In this document: one piece after another, positions 56,893 to 64,000 of the stretch
Position numbering within the stretch: position 1 is the first letter of the stretch
How the letters are laid out: each line of letters opens with the position of its first letter
NCBI RefSeq assembly: GCF_004785685.1
Contig: NZ_SRPF01000006.1
Span: forward strand, 55,286-119,285
Reading direction: 5' to 3'
Length of the DNA: 64,000 bases
From: Marinobacter confluentis
Lineage (GTDB): Bacteria > Pseudomonadota > Gammaproteobacteria > Pseudomonadales > Oleiphilaceae
Made by a program: the position numbers and the translations under genes
Notes under the pieces: model-generated
Database searches by the model: none
What the model was told of the DNA's origin: nothing
Seen by the model: the letters and a program-made list of their open reading frames with translations, nothing else

Positions 56893-57930
56893 GTGATCAA
56901 GGTAGGTATTGTCGGAGGCACCGGATACACCGGTGTGGAGCTTCTCAGAATTCTGGCGGTTCACCCGGACGCGGAAGTGAGCTGTATTACGTCGCGTTCC
57001 GAGGCGGGCCTTGCCGTTGCCGAGATGTATCCGAATCTGCGAGGCCATTATGACCTTGCCTTTTCGGAACCCGATGTGGCCAAGCTGGCGGCCTGTGACC
57101 TGGTGTTTTTTGCCACGCCTCACGGGGTCGCCATGCGGATGATGCCCGAGTTGATGGCCGCCGGCGTCCGCGTGGTGGACCTGTCTGCCGATTTCCGGTT
57201 GAAAGATCTTGACGTCTGGGCGCAATGGTACGGCATGCCCCACGAAAGCCCGGAATGGGCAGAAAAGGCGGTCTACGGCCTGCCGGAAGTGGCTCGCGAG
57301 GCGATTCGGGGGGCGCAACTGGTTGCCAACCCTGGCTGCTACCCCACGGCGGTGCAGTTGGGTTTTCTGCCGCTGCTTGAGTCAGATCTGGTGGATTCCA
57401 CCCGACTGATTGCAGATGCAAAGTCAGGTGCCAGCGGCGCCGGGCGTCAGGGCAAGATCGGCATGCTGCATGGGGAAATCGGGGAGAGCTTCAAAGCCTA
57501 TGGTGCTTCTGGCCATCGCCACCTTCCGGAAATTCGCCAGGGCCTGCAGCAGGCTTCGAAATTACCGGTGGGTGTCACCTTCGTGCCGCATCTTATCCCG
57601 ATGATCCGGGGCATAGAGGCAACGCTTTACGCCGAACTCACGAACGCTGGCGATTTCGAGCGCCTCCAGCGTGTATTTGAAAACCGTTTCCGCAACGAGC
57701 CTTTTGTGGATGTCATGCCGTTTGGCAGCCATCCGGAAACCCGGAGTGTGAGAGGTGCCAACACCTGTCGCATGGCACTTCACCGCCAGGAGAACAGCAA
57801 TATCGTGATTGTTTCCTCGGTCATCGATAATCTGGTGAAGGGCGCAGCGGGTCAGGCCGTACAGAATATGAACATCATGTTCGACCTTCCAGAGACCCGG
57901 GGGCTCGAAGCCCCGGCTCTGCTGCCATAG
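56893..57930 (+). CDS. argC: ArgC, N-acetyl-gamma-glutamyl-phosphate reductase
   Basis: ArgC reduces N-acetylglutamyl phosphate in arginine synthesis. A GTG at 56893 is chosen (345 aa): GGGAG lies 6 bp upstream and [19 protein letters not shown] is the normal N-terminus; the TTG five codons earlier would hide the ribosome site. The catalytic Cys is in [12 protein letters not shown]. The gene starts an operon with the DUF6776, bactofilin and erpA genes. Confidence 0.96.
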   Translation: MIKVGIVGGTGYTGVELLRILAVHPDAEVSCITSRSEAGLAVAEMYPNLRGHYDLAFSEPDVAKLAACDLVFFATPHGVAMRMMPELMAAGVRVVDLSADFRLKDLDVWAQWYGMPHESPEWAEKAVYGLPEVAREAIRGAQLVANPGCYPTAVQLGFLPLLESDLVDSTRLIADAKSGASGAGRQGKIGMLHGEIGESFKAYGASGHRHLPEIRQGLQQASKLPVGVTFVPHLIPMIRGIEATLYAELTNAGDFERLQRVFENRFRNEPFVDVMPFGSHPETRSVRGANTCRMALHRQENSNIVIVSSVIDNLVKGAAGQAVQNMNIMFDLPETRGLEAPALLP

Positions 57931-57939
57931 GGTGCCCGG

Positions 57940-58683
57940 GTGAGCGAGCAACCCAGAAAGCCATCCGAAGAATATATTGTTATCCGGCACCGTCCGGGCT
58001 ATAGGGTGCGCCGAACGGCCATCCTGCTGACCTTTTCGGTGGTTGCTGCCATTCTCGGCTACGTGACCGGCATGGCGCAGGGTGGCTTCCGCTTCTCGAC
58101 CGCTGAGGAATCCCGCGAACGGCTTTCCAGCCAAGTTGAACGGCTTCGCGATGAAAACCGTGAAATGAGTCAGCGGCTGGTGAACCTGGAGCGGGGTCGG
58201 GCGGTGGACAAACAGGCCCTCAATCAATCCAGGCGGACCATTGTGGGGCTGGAAACCGAGCTATCATCCCTGCAGTCGGAACTGGTGTTCTACAAAAACA
58301 TCATGGCGCCTTCCGACAGTAGTCGTGGTTTGCAGATTGATCGGTTGACCATGCGCAATGCCGGCTCACCGGGTGCCTTTGATTTCATGGTTGTGCTGGT
58401 TCAAAGGGGCGACAACAAAAGCTATCTGTCTGGCTATGCCGAGGTCAATGTTGTCGGTCTGCAGGGCGATGAACGCGAAAGTATTGCGCTGAGAGACCTG
58501 TCGGACGATATTGAAAACACCGATATCAAGCTGCGCTTCCGGTATTTTCAGGAGGTAAAGGGTCGGCTGCAGCTGCCGGAAGGGTTCGAGCCTTTGCATG
58601 TGGAAGTGATGGCAAAGCGCGATGGGTCGGGCTCAGCACAGGTTGAGCGAACATTTGATTGGGAAGAATTGACGGAGAACTAA
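57940..58683 (+). CDS. DUF6776-type membrane protein
   Basis: The 247-aa protein (GTG start at 57940) has one transmembrane helix (AILLTFSVVAAILGYVTGM, about residues 27-45), then a coiled coil (RERLSSQVERLRDENREMSQ... to about residue 120). The periplasmic beta domain has FDFMVVLVQRG and IKLRFRYFQEVKGRLQLP. It matches DUF6776, usually found beside bactofilin. A scaffold or envelope role together with bactofilin is inferred from position only. Confidence 0.78.
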   Translation: MSEQPRKPSEEYIVIRHRPGYRVRRTAILLTFSVVAAILGYVTGMAQGGFRFSTAEESRERLSSQVERLRDENREMSQRLVNLERGRAVDKQALNQSRRTIVGLETELSSLQSELVFYKNIMAPSDSSRGLQIDRLTMRNAGSPGAFDFMVVLVQRGDNKSYLSGYAEVNVVGLQGDERESIALRDLSDDIENTDIKLRFRYFQEVKGRLQLPEGFEPLHVEVMAKRDGSGSAQVERTFDWEELTEN

Positions 58684-58684
58684 T

Positions 58685-59161
58685 ATGCTGGGCAAAAAGA
58701 AGCAGAAGCCACGTCGCCCAACCGGACACTTTGATACTCTGGTTTCCTCCAAAGCCACCATTCATGGTGACGTGCATTTTTCCGGTGGCCTGCATGTGGA
58801 CGGTAAAGTCTGTGGGACACTGATTGCAGACGATGGCAGTGATGCGGTTTTAAGAATTTCCGAAGTCGGCACCGTGGAAGGGGATATCCGTGCACCCCAT
58901 GTGATCGTCAATGGCACCGTTCAGGGTGACGTCTATGCGTCCGCTCACCTGGAGCTGGCGGAGAACGCGGCCATTCACGGTAACGTTTATTACAACCTGA
59001 TCGAAATGGCCATGGGTGCATCAGTTAACGGTAACCTGGTTCACCAGAGCGAGCCGTCAGGGCTGCTGACCCAGAACCGGAAACCGGGGCTGGGCGTGGA
59101 CACGCCCACAGCATCTGATTCGGCAGGGGTAGAGGAAGATTCGGGCGGCGCCAGGGAATAG
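58685..59161 (+). CDS. Bactofilin
   Basis: Bactofilins polymerise without nucleotide into filaments that position envelope enzymes. The 158-aa protein has a basic N-terminal tail, then the right-handed beta-helix repeats typical of the family (VSSKATIHGDVHFSGGLHV, VIVNGTVQGDVYA, AAIHGNVYYNLIEM). A disordered tail ends it. It starts 1 bp after the DUF6776 stop. Confidence 0.93.
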   Translation: MLGKKKQKPRRPTGHFDTLVSSKATIHGDVHFSGGLHVDGKVCGTLIADDGSDAVLRISEVGTVEGDIRAPHVIVNGTVQGDVYASAHLELAENAAIHGNVYYNLIEMAMGASVNGNLVHQSEPSGLLTQNRKPGLGVDTPTASDSAGVEEDSGGARE

Positions 59162-59225
59162 TTGATTGTTTTAGTCAGGAATACGATAATCAGATTACCC
59201 ATCACAGCATTACCCGGAGGCATTC

Positions 59226-59579
59226 TTGAGCGTAGTTCAGCAACAGACTATTACCCCGCTGTTCCTCAGTGACAGTGCGGTATCCAAAGTACGTGAGCTG
59301 GTCGAAGAAGAAGGCAACGAAGACCTGAAGTTGCGGGTATTCGTCACCGGGGGCGGCTGTTCAGGCTTCCAGTACGGCTTTTCGTTCGACGAAGCCCAGG
59401 ATGATGAAGACGCCGTTATTGAAAAGGACGGCATCAGCCTGCTGGTTGACCCGATGAGCTATCAATATCTGGTAGGGGCGACCGTGGATTATCAGGAAGG
59501 CCTGCAGGGCTCGCAGTTTGTGGTCCAGAACCCGAATGCCAGTTCCACCTGCGGTTGCGGCAGCTCTTTCACCATCTGA
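59226..59579 (+). CDS. erpA: ErpA, A-type Fe-S cluster insertion protein
   Basis: ErpA carries and delivers Fe-S clusters to apoproteins. It is 117 aa. The start is a TTG at 59226 with GGAGG 9 bp upstream. The three cluster cysteines are in [11 protein letters not shown] and STCGCGSSF. It is convergent with anmK. A weak hairpin (GGCCT-GTTT-AGGCC, 59593-59606) follows the stop. Confidence 0.96.
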   Translation: MSVVQQQTITPLFLSDSAVSKVRELVEEEGNEDLKLRVFVTGGGCSGFQYGFSFDEAQDDEDAVIEKDGISLLVDPMSYQYLVGATVDYQEGLQGSQFVVQNPNASSTCGCGSSFTI

Positions 59580-59612
59580 TTAAGTCCATCCTGGCCTGTT
59601 TAGGCCTTCTGG

Positions 59613-60710
59613 TCAGGAATAATAGACCGCTCCCAGAATTCTCTCTCCACTTGCGCCGGTGACTTCCGGAAGATTGCCTGGCTGACCAGTCAGCGTTTGC
59701 CGGGCCAGCCAGGCAAACGCTGATGGCTCAACCCATTGCGGATCAAGCCCAATAGCGGCGGTTGTTGTCACCTTGCACGGGCTGCAGGTTCGTTGCAGTT
59801 CCCTCATCAACACGGGATTTCTGGCGCCGCCACCGCAGGCGAAGATGGTCATTCTGGGTTGCTCGGGAAGCTGCTGCGCTACCGTGATGGCGGTCAGTTC
59901 CAGCAGTGTGCGCTGGACATCTGCAGCATTCAGGTTCGGGTGTCTGGCAAGATTGGTCTGAACCCACTCCAGGTTGAACTTTTCTGTGCCGGTGCTTTTC
60001 GGCGGCTGGCGCTGGAAATAAGCATCAGAAAGCAGGTCGCTCAACAGGGACTGATCAACCTCTCCTTCGCTTGCCCAGGCGCCATTGTTGTCGAAACCCT
60101 GGCCCGTTTGATCTTTGCACCAGGCATCCATCAGCGCATTTGCCGGTCCGGTGTCGAATCCGGTTACTGATTGGCTCTTATCGGCAGGCAGGTGGCTGAG
60201 GTTGGCAATACCGCCCAGGTTGAGAATGCAGCGGTCTTCGCAGCTGTCGGCAAAAAAGGCTTTGTGGAAGGCAGGAACCAATGGCGCTCCCTGACCGCCG
60301 GCGGCCATGTCCCGCCGGCGAAAATCGGCAACGGTGGTGATGCCGGTGCGCTCCGCAATCAGCGTAGGGTCGCCAATCTGCAGGGTAAAGGGTGTTCCGC
60401 CGTCGGGCTGATGCCGGATAGTCTGACCGTGGCTTCCAATGGCCCTGATCTGATCCTGTGCCACGTCAGATTTTGTAAGAAGCTCCAGAACCGTATCGGC
60501 GAACAGGTTGCCTACAAGATGGTCCAGTTCACCCAGTTCGTCGGGCGAACCGTGATTCTGGCTCAGGCCTGCCAGGCGCTCACGGATATCATTGGGGTAG
60601 GGTGTGCTGTGGGTGGCGTGGATCTGCACCTTCTGATCAGCAAAGGACACCAGGATGGCATCGATGCCATCCATGCTGGTCCCGGACATCAGGCCGATCC
60701 AGGCGTCCAT
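59613..60710 (-). CDS. anmK: AnmK, anhydro-N-acetylmuramic acid kinase
   Basis: AnmK phosphorylates and opens 1,6-anhydroMurNAc in peptidoglycan recycling. The 365-aa protein begins WIGLMSGTSMDGIDA, the family signature. It has the phosphate-binding and catalytic regions IGSHGQTIRHQP and GFDTGPANALMDAW. It lies 3 bp after the M23 peptidase gene; both act on murein. Confidence 0.96.
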   Translation of the reverse strand: MDAWIGLMSGTSMDGIDAILVSFADQKVQIHATHSTPYPNDIRERLAGLSQNHGSPDELGELDHLVGNLFADTVLELLTKSDVAQDQIRAIGSHGQTIRHQPDGGTPFTLQIGDPTLIAERTGITTVADFRRRDMAAGGQGAPLVPAFHKAFFADSCEDRCILNLGGIANLSHLPADKSQSVTGFDTGPANALMDAWCKDQTGQGFDNNGAWASEGEVDQSLLSDLLSDAYFQRQPPKSTGTEKFNLEWVQTNLARHPNLNAADVQRTLLELTAITVAQQLPEQPRMTIFACGGGARNPVLMRELQRTCSPCKVTTTAAIGLDPQWVEPSAFAWLARQTLTGQPGNLPEVTGASGERILGAVYYS

Positions 60711-60713
60711 ATC

Positions 60714-62189
60714 TTACTCGTCTGAAGCCAGGGCTAGCTGTTGTTTGTCGTCCCCTCGGAAAAGGTCCAGTTTGGCCACTTCCTGCTCGGCAAATTTCTG
60801 GAATCTTGCCATCTCGGTTTTGGGTACTGGCTTGGCGTCCGGCAACTTGACTGTGCGGGAGTTCCGCGGAGAGCCGTTCACACGGAATTCATAGTGCAGG
60901 TGCGGGCCGGTTACCATCCCGGAAGATCCGACGTGACCAATGGTGTCGCCCTGCTTTACGCGGCTACCATTGCGAATGCCCCGGCCAAGTCGGCTCATGT
61001 GGGCATAGAGCGTGGTGATATTATCGCCATGTTGCAGAATCACTGTTCGCCCGTAGCCGCCTTTCCAGCCGGCAAAACTGACCCGGCCATCGCCAGCGGC
61101 TTTAATCGGCGTTCCCGGGGGTGCCGCGTAGTCTGTTCCTTCGTGGGGGCGAACGACATCCAGTACTGGATGGCGGCGCTGTAAATTGAAGGATGATGAT
61201 ACCCGCGCGCTTATTGGCGTCCGCAGGAAGGCCTTGCGCATGCTGCTGCCGTTCGGCGCATAGTAATCTGTATCGCCCTTGCTGTTGGTGTAGCGCAGGG
61301 CAATAACGTCTTCGCCGCGATTGACGAAACGTGCTGACAGGATTTCACCGGTGTCGAACTTTTCGCCGTCCAGGTACAGCTCTTCGTAGACCACTTCAAA
61401 GCGGTCACCTTTTCTGACGTCGTAAACGAAATCGATGTTCCAGCCGAAGATCCCTGCCATTTCCATCGCCAGGCGATCTGAGAGCCCTGCTTCACGCGCT
61501 GCGACATAGAGCGAGCCGTCGATGACGCCGGAGGCGAATGCGGGGCGGGCTTCGGGTTCGCGAACGACGGTCTCGCCTTTAAAGCTGTCGTCGGCTTTTT
61601 GTATTTTCAGGCTTTCAAGCAGGTTGCGTTGCAGTTCGATGGCGGCCAGTTCGCCAGCGCCGTCAGTCGCGAAGCGGATGGTTTCGCCGGCATACAGACG
61701 TTGCAGTTTGTCAGCTTCGCCATCGCCATGAATGACGGACAGCATCAGGCCGTCATTAAAGCCGGCTTTGCGGAACAATGAAGACAGCGTGTCGCCGGAA
61801 CGGATCTCGAAGGTTTGCCATTGGAGTTCTGGCTCGGGTGGCTCTTTGGCTTCGGCTCCTGGTAACCCGATGCCAATTGCAGTGGAGGGTGTCTGAAGCG
61901 ATGCTTCGGCCATGGCGAGAGTCGGGGATGGCTGATCCGATTCATCTGCGTTTGATGCTGTTTCGGTGTTGTCAGCTCGCGCCAGCATGGCCGGTGGTTC
62001 TGCGGGACCGGCTTCTAACGCCATGCCGGCTTTCGCCACGGATCCTTCTTTCAGGTCCAGAGTATATGCAACGCGATTGGCCTCGACCCGGGAGCTTGGG
62101 CTCATCAGCACGGCAGCGGTCACAACCACGCTGATGCTGGCGGCAATGGTAATGTGTGTTTTGGGGAACATTTTCAGCACGGATAGCAC
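60714..62189 (-). CDS. M23 murein endopeptidase, MepM-like
   Basis: The 491-aa protein has an N-terminal membrane anchor (TIAASISVVVTAAVLM), then an OapA/LysM-like region (WQTFEIRSGDTLSSLFRKAG). A linker domain and a LytM/M23 domain follow. The zinc ligands are in HEGTD and HLHYEF. MepM-type enzymes cleave D-Ala-mDAP crosslinks to let the wall expand. It is upstream of anmK on the same strand and divergent from tyrS. Confidence 0.93.
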   Translation of the reverse strand: MLSVLKMFPKTHITIAASISVVVTAAVLMSPSSRVEANRVAYTLDLKEGSVAKAGMALEAGPAEPPAMLARADNTETASNADESDQPSPTLAMAEASLQTPSTAIGIGLPGAEAKEPPEPELQWQTFEIRSGDTLSSLFRKAGFNDGLMLSVIHGDGEADKLQRLYAGETIRFATDGAGELAAIELQRNLLESLKIQKADDSFKGETVVREPEARPAFASGVIDGSLYVAAREAGLSDRLAMEMAGIFGWNIDFVYDVRKGDRFEVVYEELYLDGEKFDTGEILSARFVNRGEDVIALRYTNSKGDTDYYAPNGSSMRKAFLRTPISARVSSSFNLQRRHPVLDVVRPHEGTDYAAPPGTPIKAAGDGRVSFAGWKGGYGRTVILQHGDNITTLYAHMSRLGRGIRNGSRVKQGDTIGHVGSSGMVTGPHLHYEFRVNGSPRNSRTVKLPDAKPVPKTEMARFQKFAEQEVAKLDLFRGDDKQQLALASDE

Positions 62190-62492
62190 CCATTTTGATC
62201 GACATTTCGGTAGGTTGAACTACCTAATTAAAGCTGTTGTTCAAGTATAGTCCAACAGATTACCGTATAAAATACGCGCAGGACAGAAGGAAACATTACC
62301 GTTACCTCCGTTCCGGCCAGATTTTTTAACCCGGCACTGCTATAATTCGCCGCTATTTTATGGGCGGTCAAAAGTGACTTCGCTCAAAAATTAACCGAGA
62401 TAGTAGCAGGAGCGCTGGTAACTCACAGATTTGTTTTGTAGACGTCTGTAACGATGCCTTTCCTGCAGATCAGAATTAAGGATGTGTCCTAG
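62190..62492. promoter_or_regulatory. Divergent intergenic region before tyrS, with a likely tyrS -10 box
   Basis: A perfect TATAAT lies at 62341-62346, about 150 bp before tyrS, with no good -35. This would give a leader of about 140 nt, in which no T-box is recognised. A second AT-rich TATAAA lies near 62264. The M23 gene promoter must lie in the left part (TTGAAC and TTAATTA near 62220-62245, minus), but I cannot place it firmly. Confidence 0.35.
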
Positions 62493-63695
62493 ATGGCCTC
62501 TATTGAAGAAGCGTTGGCGGTAATCCGGCGCGGCATTGACGATCTGATTCCTGAAAACGAAATGGTCGAAAAGCTGAAAGAGGGTCGGCCGCTGCGAATC
62601 AAGGCGGGCTTTGACCCGACGGCTCCCGACTTACATCTTGGTCATACCGTTCTGATCAACAAGCTTCGCCAGTTTCAGGATCTGGGTCATCAGGTCATTT
62701 TCCTGATCGGTGATTTCACCGGAATGATTGGTGACCCCACGGGCAAGAGCGCGACACGCCCTCCATTAACCGAGGAGCAGGTCGCGCAGAACGCCATTAG
62801 CTATAAAGAGCAGGTATTCAAGATACTGGATCCTGATAAGACCCGGGTTGTCTTCAATTCGGACTGGATGAAGAAGCTTTCTGCATCAGACATGATTCGC
62901 CTGGCCGGACAGTATTCTGTGGCCCGCATGCTGGAGCGCGATGATTTTCACAAGCGCTATGAGGCTGAGCAGTCGATTGCGATTCACGAATTTCTTTATC
63001 CGCTGGTGCAGGGTTACGATTCGGTTGCGCTTGAGGCAGATGTAGAGCTGGGCGGCACAGACCAGAGGTTCAACCTGCTGATGGGGCGCCATCTGCAAAA
63101 ACAGTATGGGCAGAAGCCGCAGGTTGTGCTGACCATGCCAATCCTTGAGGGGCTGGATGGTGTTCAGAAGATGTCCAAATCCCTCGGCAACTATGTGGGT
63201 GTCAATGATTCGCCGGGCGAAATGTACACCAAGCTTCTTTCCATGCCGGATGAGCTGCTCTGGCGCTATTTCGAACTTTTGAGTTTCCGCCCACTCGCGG
63301 AAATAGAGGAATATCGCGCTGCGGTCGAGGCAGGCGCCAACCCACAGGAATACAAGAAGCTGTTTGCCCAGGAAATCATCACCCGTTTTCACGATGCGGA
63401 TGCCGCTGCCAACGCACATAAATCAGCTGGAAATCGTGTTGGCCTGGGTGAGATCCCTGAAAACGTCCCGGTTGTTGAGGTAGCGCTGGCGGGCCGCGAG
63501 CAGCTTCATATTGTCGGGCTATTAAAAGAAGCAGGTCTGGCGCAGAACGGCAAAGCCGCAAAAGATGTCTTTGGCCGTGGCGCGGTCTACATGAACGGTG
63601 AGCAGTTAACGGAAGAGAAAATGTTCAGTGCCGGTGACGACGTGGTTCTGCAGGCCGGGAAGAAAAAGATTGCCCGCGTTCTGATCACTGAGTGA
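62493..63695 (+). CDS. tyrS: TyrS, tyrosyl-tRNA synthetase
   Basis: TyrS charges tRNA-Tyr. The 400-aa class I enzyme has the HIGH-type motif [12 protein letters not shown] and the KMSKS loop ([10 protein letters not shown]), with an S4 RNA-binding domain at the C-terminus ([13 protein letters not shown]). Length and motifs match the TyrZ-like form common in pseudomonads. It is followed by an rRNA promoter region. Confidence 0.96.
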   Translation: MASIEEALAVIRRGIDDLIPENEMVEKLKEGRPLRIKAGFDPTAPDLHLGHTVLINKLRQFQDLGHQVIFLIGDFTGMIGDPTGKSATRPPLTEEQVAQNAISYKEQVFKILDPDKTRVVFNSDWMKKLSASDMIRLAGQYSVARMLERDDFHKRYEAEQSIAIHEFLYPLVQGYDSVALEADVELGGTDQRFNLLMGRHLQKQYGQKPQVVLTMPILEGLDGVQKMSKSLGNYVGVNDSPGEMYTKLLSMPDELLWRYFELLSFRPLAEIEEYRAAVEAGANPQEYKKLFAQEIITRFHDADAAANAHKSAGNRVGLGEIPENVPVVEVALAGREQLHIVGLLKEAGLAQNGKAAKDVFGRGAVYMNGEQLTEEKMFSAGDDVVLQAGKKKIARVLITE

Positions 63696-63735
63696 TCGGC
63701 TTGCGGTTTAATTTGAGAAAATGTTTCAGGGCCCG

Positions 63736-63763
63736 TTGACACCGACCGGCAGGGCTGTAGAAT
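63736..63763 (+). promoter_or_regulatory. rRNA operon promoter 1
   Basis: TTGACA (63736-63741), a 16-bp spacer and TAGAAT (63758-63763), followed by ACGC. The -10 context CTGTAGAATACGC is repeated exactly at promoter 2. Confidence 0.75.
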
Positions 63764-63867
63764 ACGCATCTCTTTCGAGGGGCACGCCGCTGAGGCGGGT
63801 CAGGAATCGAAAGACAACCGTTTGAATTTATTAGAGATTCCGGTCATCGAATTTCTTCTCAAAGCGG

Positions 63868-63895
63868 TTGACAAGGTCGCGATTCGCTGTAGAAT
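63868..63895 (+). promoter_or_regulatory. rRNA operon promoter 2
   Basis: TTGACA (63868-63873), a 16-bp spacer and TAGAAT (63890-63895). A short spacer and a GC-rich discriminator are typical for stringently controlled rRNA promoters. The 16S gene would begin beyond the window. Confidence 0.8.
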
Positions 63896-63928
63896 ACGCG
63901 GCCTTGATCAGGGAACGGAAGTTCCCAC

Positions 63929-63949
63929 TGCTCTTTAAAAAGTTAACCA
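63929..63949 (+). promoter_or_regulatory. boxA antitermination element of the rRNA leader
   Basis: TGCTCTTTAAAAAGTTAACCA matches the rRNA boxA (TGCTCTTTAACAA-type) that loads the Nus antitermination complex. It supports that a 16S rRNA gene follows. Confidence 0.75.
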
Positions 63950-64000
63950 AGTAATTCGTGTGGGCGCTGGCCGAGGTATTTCGGATACGAAATATCAGGA

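Overview
The window reads as chromosome of a Marinobacter-like marine gammaproteobacterium. The evidence is moderately high GC, long stretches of Pseudomonas-type gene order (oxyR-recG; rpsU-dnaG-rpoD next to tsaD, plsY and folB; dksA-gluQ-cbrX-cbrA-cbrB-crcZ-pcnB-folK-panB-panC; mrcB-lpoP; thiD-thiE-hemL; argC-bactofilin-erpA-anmK-M23 peptidase-tyrS), and a PEP-CTERM protein of the kind seen in marine bacteria. The genus is an inference from these features, not from a search.

Layout. 1-8.2 kb: a YeeZ-like SDR cut by the window edge, oxyR, recG, an HDOD protein, a DUF2489 membrane protein and a molybdopterin oxidoreductase. 8.3-11.7 kb: a TIGR02647 protein, a PEP-CTERM protein, an SRAP (YedK) protein, and mntP behind a clear yybP-ykoY manganese riboswitch. 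An orphan arsN2-like acetyltransferase follows, coupled to a 41-codon ORF. 11.7-21.7 kb is an accessory island ending at a tRNA-Ile(CAU) gene. It holds an intact-looking IS3 element, a DUF4145 gene that looks like a complete integron gene cassette (two attC-like sites with matching boundaries), a 1700-residue STAND-type NTPase with an N-terminal PD-(D/E)xK-like nuclease (candidate Avs antiphage protein), a small membrane-anchored unknown and a HigBA toxin-antitoxin pair. No integrase is visible.

21.7-34.2 kb: tRNA, the macromolecular-synthesis operon (rpsU, dnaG, rpoD) with a terminator between rpsU and dnaG and a heat-shock-type promoter before rpoD, then tsaD, plsY, folB, a divergent folK copy, pgi, panC, panB, canonical folK and pcnB. 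34.2-40.8 kb: the CbrX/CbrA/CbrB system with a CrcZ-type sRNA between cbrB and pcnB. A sigma-54 promoter, upstream TGTTAC/GTAACA sites, several AANAANAA motifs and a terminator are all readable there. 40.9-46.3 kb: sfsA, a kinase-like bifunctional ATPase, mrcB (PBP1b) and its overlapping lipoprotein activator lpoP.

46.3-50.7 kb: a DUF4382 lipoprotein opposite an ECF sigma factor operon (sigma, zinc-finger anti-sigma, a small secreted unknown, a TPR plus beta-barrel protein). 50.7-64 kb: a secreted lipase, hemL, thiE, thiD, hemJ, a ClC transporter, argC, a DUF6776 protein, bactofilin, erpA, anmK, an M23 endopeptidase and tyrS. The window ends in the leader of an rRNA operon, with tandem promoters and a boxA; the 16S gene lies outside.

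The parts most worth a second look are the Avs-like protein, the integron-cassette reading of the DUF4145 gene, the ECF operon of unknown function and the CrcZ locus.
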